DNA of 6,934 nucleotides from Candidatus Eiseniibacteriota bacterium (GTDB lineage Bacteria > JAFGKV01): NCBI GenBank assembly GCA_025453925.1, contig JALOPK010000195.1:1-6934 (forward strand), given 5' to 3'. Positions 1 to 6,073 of this stretch are shown piece after piece. The position numbers and the translations under genes were made by a program. The notes under the pieces were generated by a model. That model saw only the letters and a list, made by a program, of their open reading frames with translations, made no database searches and was not told where the DNA came from. The stretch's first letter is position 1, and every line of letters starts with the position of its first letter.

Positions 1-633
1 GAGGCATTTGCACTCCACGCGTCGGGAAATGTCCTGGCTGACCTTCGAGTCTGCCGCGGCGATGTGGACGCCGCTTTCCGGGCGGCGGACGTGGTCATCG
101 AGAACACCTACCGAACCGGCTATCAGGAGCATGCCTATCTGGAGCCCCAGGGCGCAATCGCCGTGCCGGGTCCCGACAGACGCATGGTCGTGTACTCGAC
201 CTGTCAGTGCCCGTTCTACGTGCGCCGGGCGGTGGCCGATGTCCTCGGCTATCCTCTGACCAGGGTGCGCGTGATCCAGACCTGCACGGGAGGAGCCTTC
301 GGCGGCAAGGAAGACTATCCCTCGGAGGTGGCGGCGTGCGCCGCCCTCTTGGCGCTTGCCGCAAGCAGGCCGGTCAGACTCCTGTACGACCGCACGGAGG
401 ACTTCCGGTGGTCGTCGAAGCGTCATCGAACCCTCATCGCGCACCGGCTCGCTGCCCGTCTGGACGGCAGGATCCTGGCGATGCGGGTAGAGGCGGTTTA
501 TGACGCCGGCGCATACGCGGGCCTGAGCGTCGTGGTCGCCGAGCGCGGCAACAGCGCCGCGTGCGGTCCCTATGAACTTGCGGCCGTCGACGTGAGGACG
601 CGGATCGTCTACACTTCGGCGCTCCTCAGGTGA
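1..633 (+). CDS. Xanthine dehydrogenase-family molybdopterin-binding subunit, N-terminal piece (5' partial, frameshifted at its 3' end)
   Basis: This is the first visible part of a large molybdenum hydroxylase subunit (XdhA/CoxL-type, COG1529 family), which binds the molybdopterin cofactor and hydroxylates purines, related heterocycles or aldehydes. The frame is open from base 1, and the residues before the first ATG (position 64) already fit the family, so the true start lies upstream, probably 130-150 residues away. Recognisable blocks are VVIENTYRTGYQEHAYLEPQ (nt 91-150) and the cofactor-site glycine motif TGGAFGGKEDYPS (nt 286-324), followed by RPVRLLYDRTEDF and SSKRH. The EDYPS variant resembles the xanthine dehydrogenase branch more than CO dehydrogenase. 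After VRTRIVYT (ending near 614) the frame goes to TSALLR and a TGA at 631-633, whereas the family would continue with a GAFRGFG segment. The homology resumes in another frame from 615. The piece is therefore the front of one broken gene, not an independent protein. The exact substrate cannot be read from the sequence. Confidence 0.88.
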   Translation, partial: EAFALHASGNVLADLRVCRGDVDAAFRAADVVIENTYRTGYQEHAYLEPQGAIAVPGPDRRMVVYSTCQCPFYVRRAVADVLGYPLTRVRVIQTCTGGAFGGKEDYPSEVAACAALLALAASRPVRLLYDRTEDFRWSSKRHRTLIAHRLAARLDGRILAMRVEAVYDAGAYAGLSVVVAERGNSAACGPYELAAVDVRTRIVYTSALLR

Positions 634-635
634 CT
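605..635 (+). pseudogene. Lesion site joining the two pieces of the dehydrogenase gene
   Basis: In frame 1 the protein reads RIVYT up to about 614. In frame 3 it resumes at 615 with FGAPQVTFA. Members of this family have roughly ten residues of the form NTPPxGAFRG between these two points. The two halves join with the frame shifted by the loss of 3n+1 bases, about 31 if the loop has its usual length. The missing segment includes the Ala-Phe-Arg motif whose arginine (Arg880 in bovine xanthine oxidase) contacts substrate. The observation is a clean internal deletion, with no inserted sequence and no repeat at the junction that I can see. Whether it is a real mutation or an assembly error cannot be decided from one sequence. 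Confidence 0.75.
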
Positions 636-1826
636 TTTGCGACCGAGCGCCAGATCGACGAGCTTGCCCGGCGCATAGGGAAGGATCCCATCGCGCTGCG
701 AAGGATGAACCTGTGGCGGAGGGGGAGCGTTGCTGCATCGGGAGAAGTGCTCACCGGTGCGGTTGCCGCACGGAAGACCCTGCTCGAGGCGGCGCGGATG
801 TCTGGCTACGCGTCGAGACCCCCGTCAGTGCGGTCCGGCAGGGTGCTGAGAGGCATCGGTGTGGCCGCCAGCTACTACGGAAACAACCTGCACAAGGGGG
901 GCGAACGCCTCGATCGGTCACACGCCCTGGTGACGGTGAACGCGGATGGAAGCGTGAGCGTTCACGTCGGCTTGACAGAGATGGGCCAGGGGTTGCTCAC
1001 CGCGGTTGCGTTGATGGTTGCGGAGGACCTCGGCGCCCCGCATGACCGCGTCGTCGTGTCCCTTGTCGACACCGATGCGGTCCACGACAGCGGTCCGACC
1101 GTTGCATCGCGGGGAACTATCATGTCAGGCATGCCGGCCCGGAGGGCAGCGGCCGCACTGCGCCTCCGCATGCTCAAGGCCGCGCGCTCGCTTTTCCACC
1201 GAACGGATCTGGCGCTTTGGAGGGGGTACCTCGTGGTGCGCTCCACGAACGAGAGACTCCTGGCCTGGGACGGTTTGGTTGCGCAGTGCTACGCACAGCG
1301 GATCGAGATGACGTCCACCGGTTTCTACCGGCCGGCCGCGCGCCCGTACGATGCGACGACCGGGCAGGGCAGGCCCTATGCCACCAATTCCTACACCGCG
1401 CATGTCGCGGAGGTGGAGGTGCTGGCCGACACGGGCGAAGTACGGGTGCTCAGGGTGACGGCGGTGCACGACATTGGACGGGTGATTTTTCCCGACGGCG
1501 TGAGAGGGCAGATCGAGGGTGGGGTAGTTCAGGGCGCCGGGTTGGCGCTCTGGGAGGAACTCAAGACCGGCGCTGGATACGTGCAGAACCCCGGGTTCAC
1601 GGACTACGCCATACCGGGCATCGCCGATGCGCCGGAGGTCAGGTGGTCGGTGGTCGAGCAGCCGTGGCGCGGCGGACCGTTCGGTGCCAAGGGTATCGGA
1701 GAACCGTCCCTGATCGGCGTGCCGGCAGCCATTGCCAATGCGGTGAGCGACGCGATCGGCGTACCCGTGAGGGAGCTTCCTCTCACACCCGAACGCGTTC
1801 GACGGATGCTTGTCGCCTCCTCATAG
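630..1826 (+). CDS. Xanthine dehydrogenase-family molybdopterin-binding subunit, C-terminal piece
   Basis: This is the continuation of the same subunit in a different frame. Homology actually begins at 615 (FGAPQVTFATERQ), 15 bases before a GTG at 630 that could act as a start. That GTG overlaps the TGA of the upstream piece (GTGA), the geometry seen in translational coupling, but no Shine-Dalgarno precedes it. Counting from the GTG, family landmarks are: ID..A..IGKDPIALRR.N (residues 9-27), LTEMGQG (115-121), DSGPTVASRGT (153-163), GQGRPY..NSYTAHVAEVEVLADTGEV (245-271), QIEGGVVQG (294-302) and GAKGIGEPSLIG (352-363). The last holds the glutamate equivalent to the catalytic base of bovine xanthine oxidase (Glu1261). 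It ends normally at a TAG with the usual LPLTPERV tail. The rest of the sequence is well conserved, so the gene was broken recently or the break is a sequence error. No FAD or 2Fe-2S subunit gene follows it in the window; those may lie upstream. Confidence 0.87.
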   Translation: MTFATERQIDELARRIGKDPIALRRMNLWRRGSVAASGEVLTGAVAARKTLLEAARMSGYASRPPSVRSGRVLRGIGVAASYYGNNLHKGGERLDRSHALVTVNADGSVSVHVGLTEMGQGLLTAVALMVAEDLGAPHDRVVVSLVDTDAVHDSGPTVASRGTIMSGMPARRAAAALRLRMLKAARSLFHRTDLALWRGYLVVRSTNERLLAWDGLVAQCYAQRIEMTSTGFYRPAARPYDATTGQGRPYATNSYTAHVAEVEVLADTGEVRVLRVTAVHDIGRVIFPDGVRGQIEGGVVQGAGLALWEELKTGAGYVQNPGFTDYAIPGIADAPEVRWSVVEQPWRGGPFGAKGIGEPSLIGVPAAIANAVSDAIGVPVRELPLTPERVRRMLVASS

Positions 1827-1908
1827 ACCAGGTTCGTGGGCGGCCCATTCATGGGTGCCCGCCGGGAGTCTGAGGGCATTCCAGCGGCGGATTGTGCTCT
1901 GCGGGACC

Positions 1909-1938
1909 TTGACCGCACTCTGACCGTGGCCATACATT
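1909..1938 (+). promoter_or_regulatory. Weak candidate sigma70-type promoter for the deacylase gene
   Basis: TTGACC (1909-1914; 5 of 6 to TTGACA) is followed after 18 bases by TACATT (1933-1938; 4 of 6 to TATAAT). It points toward the deacylase gene and would give a leader of nearly 200 bases including both hairpins of this spacer. In GC-rich DNA such a match has limited weight, and the spacing is one base from optimal. Confidence 0.22.
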
Positions 1939-2099
1939 GTGGAGATGGGCGCGCCGCGCTGGCGCGGCTGACACCGGTACGGCGACACTCCGAGGCTTCC
2001 GCGACGCGCGAGCAGACCGGCCGCTCGAGATGTGGGGCGGCCCGCCGTTGCGCTGCCGATGATGCCGAGTGCTCAGTACGGGCACGTGGTCCGGTCTCT

Positions 2100-2119
2100 G
2101 GGGGATGGTGTCGTCCCCC
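2100..2119 (+). promoter_or_regulatory. Strong hairpin immediately upstream of the deacylase Shine-Dalgarno
   Basis: GGGGGATG (2100-2107) pairs with CGTCCCCC (2112-2119) around a GTGT loop: five G-C pairs, an A-T, a T-G wobble and a closing G-C. Only two bases separate it from the AGAAGGAGG at 2122-2130. TCT at 2097-2099 could additionally pair with AGA at 2122-2124 across a two-base bulge and tie up the edge of the ribosome binding site. The pairing is seen in the sequence; a role in translation control or mRNA stability is inference. Confidence 0.4.
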
Positions 2120-2121
2120 CC

Positions 2122-2130
2122 AGAAGGAGG
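2122..2130 (+). promoter_or_regulatory. Ribosome binding site fixing the deacylase start
   Basis: AGAAGGAGG is a near-perfect Shine-Dalgarno with six bases (TTTTTC) between it and the ATG at 2137. It selects this ATG over the in-frame ATG at 2032, which has no comparable site. Confidence 0.85.
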
Positions 2131-2136
2131 TTTTTC

Positions 2137-2598
2137 ATGCCGACGGGCAGGGTGAAAGAGTTTCTGAATGCTCAGGGTGTCCGGTACATCTCGATCCATC
2201 ACTCGCCGGCCTACACTGCCCAGGAGGTGGCGGCGTCCGCTCACGTTCCCGGGAAGGAATTGGCGAAGACTGTGATGGTGAAACTGGACGGGCGCATGGC
2301 CATGGCCGTCCTGCCTGCCTCGTACAAGGTCGACTTCGGCGCCCTGGCTGCAGCGGCCGGTGTGTCAAAGGCAGAACTCGCCACGGAAGCCGAGTTCAAG
2401 GATCTCTTCCCGGAATGCGAGCTGGGGGCGATGCCGCCCTTTGGGAATCTTTACGGGATGGAGGTCTACGCCGCGAAACGACTGGCAGAGGACGCGGAAA
2501 TCGCCTTCAACGCCGGCACCCATCGCGAACTCATCCGTCTTCGGTACGAGGATTTTTCGCGCCTGGTCCATCCCCGGCTGGTCTCGTTCGCCCTCTAG
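2137..2598 (+). CDS. YbaK/EbsC (ProX-type) aminoacyl-tRNA deacylase
   Basis: This 153-residue protein is a stand-alone member of the YbaK/prolyl-tRNA synthetase-associated (INS-like) domain family. Characterised members work in the cytoplasm and hydrolyse mischarged tRNA, for example Cys- or Ala-tRNA(Pro), correcting errors of prolyl-tRNA synthetase. Visible family features are the N-terminal helix and strand (MPTGRVKEFLNAQGVRYISI), YTAQEVAASAHVPGKELAKTV (residues 26-46), whose Lys44 matches the conserved lysine essential in YbaK/ProX proteins, the strand MAMAVLPASYKVD, the GAMPPFGN loop (97-104) and FNAGTH (124-129), which ends the substrate pocket. The length equals the usual single-domain size, so it looks complete. 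Which mischarged tRNA it edits cannot be told from the sequence; YbaK, ProX and other subtypes share these motifs. It stands alone, 310 bases after the dehydrogenase gene and convergent with the next gene, so it is probably a single-gene transcript. The start is set by the strong ribosome binding site six bases upstream. Confidence 0.93.
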   Translation: MPTGRVKEFLNAQGVRYISIHHSPAYTAQEVAASAHVPGKELAKTVMVKLDGRMAMAVLPASYKVDFGALAAAAGVSKAELATEAEFKDLFPECELGAMPPFGNLYGMEVYAAKRLAEDAEIAFNAGTHRELIRLRYEDFSRLVHPRLVSFAL

Positions 2599-2650
2599 AC
2601 GGCCGGACGCGGCTCTCCCGGGCGACCGCAATACGTTTCGGAGCGGCGCT

Positions 2651-5600
2651 TCATCGAGTCAGCATGACGGAGTGGGCCCGGCGAAGGTTGCCGTCTCTCA
2701 CCACCCAGACATAGGGCCCAGAGGGAACCATCGCGCCTCGTTCGTCGAAGCCGTCCCAGTGCACGACATGTGTGCCGGACGTGAGCGTGCCCCGCAACAC
2801 ACGGCGAATCCGGCGGCCTGACAGGTCGAAGATGGCGACATCGACCGCAGAGGGTGCAGGCACATCGATGGACAGAGACGTGATGCCCCGGGAAGGATTG
2901 GGCGCGCTGTGCGAGATGGTGAAAACCGGGAGACTGCCGCCGGCCTGCGGATCGCGAGGGTCCTGACCGACCGGTACCGCCCCCTGTGCCCACGCCGCAC
3001 CCACCACGGCCGCGGTGTTCCCGTTTGGTGATCCATCGCAGAGCGAGTCACCCCATCCTTCGTTCATCCGCCAGTAGCCTGCAAGCGCCGGCTCATCCCC
3101 GTGGAGAGGCAGGTGCATTGCACTCCGGATTTCCTCCTCGGATCGCGCGACATGCCAGACCCGCACCTCATCGACGATGCCGTCGAACGTGTAGCTTCCG
3201 CTCTCTGTATTCCCAATGACAAGGTCCAGCGCGGCATTGTCTCTGATTGAGCCAGTGGGGGGATCTGAGTGCGTCAACTCCTGCCGTTCGCCTTCGATGT
3301 AGACTTCCAGCCCGGCCGTTGCATCGTATGCCGCTGCCACGTGCTGCCATCGGCCCAAGGTAATGGAGTTGATCGGAGTCGCCGATACCCGCGGCGGGCC
3401 GCTGGCGTTCTTGACAAGGAACAGCAAGCTGTGATCGTTGTACGTCGGCCCCTCTCCGTGCAGATAGAGTGCGAAGCTGGTCTTGTCAGCGATCCTGCCA
3501 TAGCCCAACGCGGAGGATTCCCCCCATCCGAGAGGCTTGATCACCGCCTCCAGCGTTACCGCTTCGGAGAAGGCCAGCGAGGGGGACGCAACGCAGGTTG
3601 CCGACCCGGAATGACCGTCGAACTCCAGTGCCGACTCTCCGTCGAATACCCTGATGCACCTCTCCACAGTGACATCGGCGGTGGATTGATCATTGGCGAT
3701 GGCCAGCGATACTGCATACTCGCCGGGAGTGTCATAGGTCCACAGGGGACTCTGCTGATCTGACTCTGGTGACCCGTCGCCATCCAGATCCCATGACCAG
3801 GTGGTTGCGGCCCCAAGGGATTGATCGTTGAACTGCACGGACAGGGGTGCATGGCCCGAGGAGGGCGTTGCGCTGAAGCGGGGCAGAAGCGTGGAGAGCT
3901 GGAAGGCCCACGCCTCACGCCCGGAGAACTCGGATTGGGCGTATCCTGCGATAGCCACCGCACCCGGCGCCGCGGCGATGGCATTGCCCCACCGCACCTG
4001 ATCGCCGCCGATGACCTTCCGCCAGAGTTCGGCGCCGTCGAGGTCCATTGCCACGACGTATGCGTCGGTGCGCATCGTGACCGCGTCCGTTGTCGCACCG
4101 GCCAAAACCAGCGCGCCGTCCGCGTAGACCAGCGACCGGGCGTGATCCTGCAACGGATTCTCCCCGTACCGCCTGCGCCAAAGCTCTGTGCCCACCGGAT
4201 CCGTGCGGATCACGAAGGCGCAGAGAAGATCCCCGGCGGTGCTCGGTATCGGCCTATCGCTCACTCCCGCGACGACATAGCCGCCGTCCGGCGTTTCAAC
4301 CACCGCATGCCCCTCGTCCATGGCCGCCTCCGGCGCACCGCTCACCCCATCGTAGACTCGGGACCACTGCTCCATGCCGTCGGCGCTCAGCTTGAGCAGC
4401 CAGACATCCCTATTCGCAGCGCCGGAACCGCCGGTGGAGGCGGCGATCACGTAGCCGCCCTCGCTGGTCACGGAGACGGCACCGCCCATTTCGGAGCTGG
4501 CGCTTCCGATGAGCTTCGTCCACAGCTCATTGCCGTCTGCATCCGTCTTCACGAGGTAGAGGTCGTCCTCTCCTGCGCCGAAGGATTCGGTATGGCCAAG
4601 GACCATGACGTTCCCGTCGGCGTCCTGCACGACGGAGGCGGCCAGGTCCATGCCGGATCCGCCGAATGTCCGTGACCACAGCTCATTGCCGGATTCATCC
4701 ACCTTCAGCAAAAGCATGTCCTTGCCGCCGGCGCCTGCCGACGTGGTGCTGCCCGCGATCAGGTACCCTCCGCCCTGTGCGGGGCATATCGTTGTTCCAG
4801 CTTCCCAGCCGGGGCCGCCATAGACCCTCGACCAGAGCACCTCCCCCTCGGAGTTCAAGAGGCCAAGGTATACGTCGGACATGCCAGCGCCTTGGGAGTA
4901 CGTGAGGCCGACTACCGCGAACCCTCCACCTGTTGCAGGACAGATACCCAGTGCGACATCCTCTCCGCTCCCTCCGAACATGGTCGACCAGATGGCGTCG
5001 TCCCGGCTACGCGCAGCGCGGTCGTCCAGATGAAGCCAGGCGCGGCGGGCGACGACATTTCTGTCGTGGCTCTGCTCCAGGGCGCGGGCCACTGCGTTGC
5101 TGTTCTGTTGGTGGTAGTAGCGGCCTCGGGTGCACGTGACGATGGTGCCATCCACCACAGGGTAGTGGTTTCCCCCTACGAAGGTTGCTCCCGCGGCTTC
5201 GTACTCGCCCTGATACGTAGCGCTCCCGGTGACGTTGATGCCGTCCAACACGTCTGCCGCCGCAAGCACCCGAACTGACGCACACCACGCGGCAAGCACG
5301 ATCCCCGAGTCTGCGGCCGTGTGGATGAGATCCAATGCGTGTTGGCTTTGCAGGAGATCCTGGGCGGGTGGGGTGCCGGCCTGGGCCGATGACATAATGG
5401 CCACCACATCGTAGGCAGTGATATCCGTGATGTCCTCAAGCAGAATGTCAACGCCGATGGGCGGGCACCCGACAGGGTCAGCAAAGCTCCCGCAGGAGGC
5501 TATCGTGTCGGCTGTCCCGGCCGTCGTGATGTGCCAGCCGAACCGTCTGAAGTCGTTCAAATAGAAGAGCGCGTTGGCACCGTAGTTCTGAGGGAAGATG

Positions 5601-5680
5601 ACCAGGGCATCCACCGAGTCATGGGCATCCACGATCGCGGGGGTGAGGACGAAGAGCGTGAGCAGGGTCAGACGGAGCAT
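2651..5680 (-). CDS. Secreted multidomain protein: DJ-1/PfpI-like, seven-repeat beta-propeller, PKD, LamG-like, FlgD/sorting-like C-terminus
   Basis: A 1009-residue exported protein of unknown role. Residues 1-19 are a Sec signal peptide with a hydrophobic core and probable cleavage after VDA; no lipobox cysteine follows. Residues about 22-205 resemble a DJ-1/PfpI (class I glutamine amidotransferase-like) fold: DALVIFPQNYG opening strand, a nucleophile-elbow-like AWCAS with Cys133, then VLAAADVLDGINVTG and VVDGTIVTCTRGRY. The usual acidic residue of the first loop appears replaced (Asn36 by my alignment), so enzyme activity is uncertain. Residues about 229-597 are seven propeller-like repeats. 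Residues 600-680 form a PKD domain (FSATPSSGHAPLSVQFND, WSWDLDGDG, YDTPGEYAVSL). Residues 682-900 look like a LamG/concanavalin-type jellyroll (LEFDGHSGS, ITLGRWQHVAAAYD, FDGIVDEVRVWHVARSEEEI). Residues 918-1009 match FlgD-Ig/type IX-like sorting tails (APNPSRG, IFDLSGRRIRR, SGTHVVHWDG, VPSGPYVW). It is likely anchored or released at the cell surface and may bind glycans or protein; that is inference. GGGAGGA (5685-5691) supports the start. Confidence 0.9.
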   Translation of the reverse strand: MLRLTLLTLFVLTPAIVDAHDSVDALVIFPQNYGANALFYLNDFRRFGWHITTAGTADTIASCGSFADPVGCPPIGVDILLEDITDITAYDVVAIMSSAQAGTPPAQDLLQSQHALDLIHTAADSGIVLAAWCASVRVLAAADVLDGINVTGSATYQGEYEAAGATFVGGNHYPVVDGTIVTCTRGRYYHQQNSNAVARALEQSHDRNVVARRAWLHLDDRAARSRDDAIWSTMFGGSGEDVALGICPATGGGFAVVGLTYSQGAGMSDVYLGLLNSEGEVLWSRVYGGPGWEAGTTICPAQGGGYLIAGSTTSAGAGGKDMLLLKVDESGNELWSRTFGGSGMDLAASVVQDADGNVMVLGHTESFGAGEDDLYLVKTDADGNELWTKLIGSASSEMGGAVSVTSEGGYVIAASTGGSGAANRDVWLLKLSADGMEQWSRVYDGVSGAPEAAMDEGHAVVETPDGGYVVAGVSDRPIPSTAGDLLCAFVIRTDPVGTELWRRRYGENPLQDHARSLVYADGALVLAGATTDAVTMRTDAYVVAMDLDGAELWRKVIGGDQVRWGNAIAAAPGAVAIAGYAQSEFSGREAWAFQLSTLLPRFSATPSSGHAPLSVQFNDQSLGAATTWSWDLDGDGSPESDQQSPLWTYDTPGEYAVSLAIANDQSTADVTVERCIRVFDGESALEFDGHSGSATCVASPSLAFSEAVTLEAVIKPLGWGESSALGYGRIADKTSFALYLHGEGPTYNDHSLLFLVKNASGPPRVSATPINSITLGRWQHVAAAYDATAGLEVYIEGERQELTHSDPPTGSIRDNAALDLVIGNTESGSYTFDGIVDEVRVWHVARSEEEIRSAMHLPLHGDEPALAGYWRMNEGWGDSLCDGSPNGNTAAVVGAAWAQGAVPVGQDPRDPQAGGSLPVFTISHSAPNPSRGITSLSIDVPAPSAVDVAIFDLSGRRIRRVLRGTLTSGTHVVHWDGFDERGAMVPSGPYVWVVRDGNLRRAHSVMLTR
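3890..4996 (-). repeat. Seven propeller-like protein repeats of 52 residues (156-base period)
   Basis: Within the secreted protein, each unit begins with a tryptophan in a [LIQ]W motif, usually LW or LWSR. It is followed by a [YF]GG-type turn, then a GG[GY]-[FY]-hydrophobic-AG strand, a DxYLxK-like strand and a DxxGxE turn. The tryptophans fall at residues 231, 283, 335, 387, 439, 501 and 553. The spacing is exactly 52 residues five times, 62 once (a ten-residue insertion in the fifth unit) and 52 again. Seven units fit a closed seven-bladed beta-propeller. Units 1 and 2 are especially alike (both have ICPA then GGG[FY]), suggesting later duplication. The repeats are diverged at DNA level. 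Confidence 0.8.
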
Positions 5681-5684
5681 TGTG

Positions 5685-5691
5685 TCCTCCC
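5685..5691 (-). promoter_or_regulatory. Ribosome binding site of the secreted multidomain protein
   Basis: On the minus strand GGGAGGA ends four bases before the ATG at 5680-5678. It is a good match to the anti-Shine-Dalgarno and, with the signal peptide that follows directly, fixes the start. Confidence 0.8.
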
Positions 5692-5798
5692 GTCAGGGTA
5701 TCCGCCGGTGCGGCTTCGCCAGCGGGTGGGTACCCCGACAGTGGTATGGAGTGGGGTGCCGACGACGGTAATCTAAGCCTGACTCAGCAGGAACCGTG

Positions 5799-5824
5799 CC
5801 CATGGGTGCGGTGCCATGCATGGC
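5799..5824. promoter_or_regulatory. Two adjacent palindromes, possible operator
   Basis: CCCATGGG (5799-5806) and the perfect 12-base palindrome GCCATGCATGGC (5813-5824) have centres 16 bases apart, and both are preceded by GTG. They lie about 120-145 bases upstream of the secreted protein's start codon, a reasonable place for a dimeric regulator to bind. The symmetry is seen directly; binding by any protein is inference. Confidence 0.25.
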
Positions 5825-5868
5825 GCGGTGGCAGGCGAGGAAACCGTGATACTTCCTATGATTCAATA

Positions 5869-5886
5869 GCCCGCCGCAGGGCGGGC
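5869..5886 (-). terminator. Perfect GC-rich hairpin, possible terminator of the heparinase-like gene
   Basis: GCCCGCC (5869-5875) pairs perfectly with GGCGGGC (5880-5886) around a four-base loop. Read on the minus strand the stem is followed by TATTGAATCAT, which is AT-rich compared with the surroundings but has no real U-run. It lies nearly 190 bases beyond the heparinase-like stop codon, so it is a candidate for ending that transcript before the next minus-strand gene. Read on the plus strand the tail is GC-rich, which argues for minus-strand use. Confidence 0.35.
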
Positions 5887-6073
5887 GCCAGGATTGCGTG
5901 GACGTGGGCTGTTCGGATACGGCTCCCGGTGGTCATACCCGGACATCGGGCGGCAGCGAGCTCGGATGCCGGGAGCGAGTGTCGGGCCTCTTCACCACGC
6001 CGGCATTAGGCACTCCCCGGGGCCGGGTGCAATCCCGCCCGGATGACGCGGCCGGGTTTCGGTCTTAGGGGTG

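Larger units (their letters stand above)
1827..2136. other. Gene-free spacer between the dehydrogenase gene and the deacylase gene
   Basis: About 310 bases in which I find no protein with family-like sequence and no RNA gene. Three things stand out. There is a weak sigma70-like pair, TTGACC at 1909-1914 and TACATT at 1933-1938. There is a GC-rich inverted repeat at 1953-1968 (GCCGCGC, two bases, GCGCGGC) with no T-run on either side, so it is at best a poor terminator for the upstream gene. There is a second hairpin at 2100-2119, just before the ribosome binding site of the next gene. The ATG at 2032 is in frame with the deacylase, but its extra residues do not look like the family. Confidence 0.6.
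5681..6073. other. Gene-free spacer upstream of the secreted protein gene
   Basis: About 390 bases between two genes on the same (minus) strand. No family-like protein, tRNA or known riboswitch is visible. It holds: the ribosome binding site at 5685-5691; two neighbouring palindromes at 5799-5806 and 5813-5824; a perfect hairpin at 5869-5886; an 8-base inverted repeat GCTCCCGG (5922-5929) / CCGGGAGC (5969-5976) with a 39-base loop, the second arm of which could instead pair with CCCGG at 5938-5942; and a short hairpin CCCGG/CCGGG (6038-6042/6052-6056) 17 bases after the stop of the heparinase-like gene, without a T-run. I could not find a convincing -35/-10 pair for the minus-strand gene. Confidence 0.5.

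Noticed and set aside
2032-2136. Possible N-terminal extension of the deacylase from the ATG at 2032
   Set aside because: The extra 35 residues do not resemble the family, the ATG lacks a Shine-Dalgarno, and a very strong one sits before the ATG at 2137.
2599-2650. Possible bidirectional terminator between the convergent deacylase and secreted protein genes
   Set aside because: Only a four-base pairing (CCGC/GCGG) is present, with no T-run on either strand.
1836-2714. 292-codon plus-strand open frame spanning the spacer and the deacylase gene
   Set aside because: It overlaps the well-supported deacylase in another frame and has a low-complexity Arg/Gly/Pro-rich composition typical of a frame shadow.
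3821-4675. Long plus-strand open frame of 284 codons opposite the secreted protein gene
   Set aside because: It is antisense to the propeller repeats, has no family-like sequence and no ribosome binding site, and is the kind of open frame expected opposite a GC-rich coding region.
5780-5786. TGACTCA element resembling a eukaryotic AP-1/Gcn4 site
   Set aside because: The window is bacterial (Shine-Dalgarno sites, intronless genes), and a seven-base match is expected by chance.
5915-5945. GTTCGGATAC, reminiscent of a tRNA T-loop
   Set aside because: The flanking bases do not form a T-stem, and no acceptor stem, D-arm or anticodon arm can be assembled around it.
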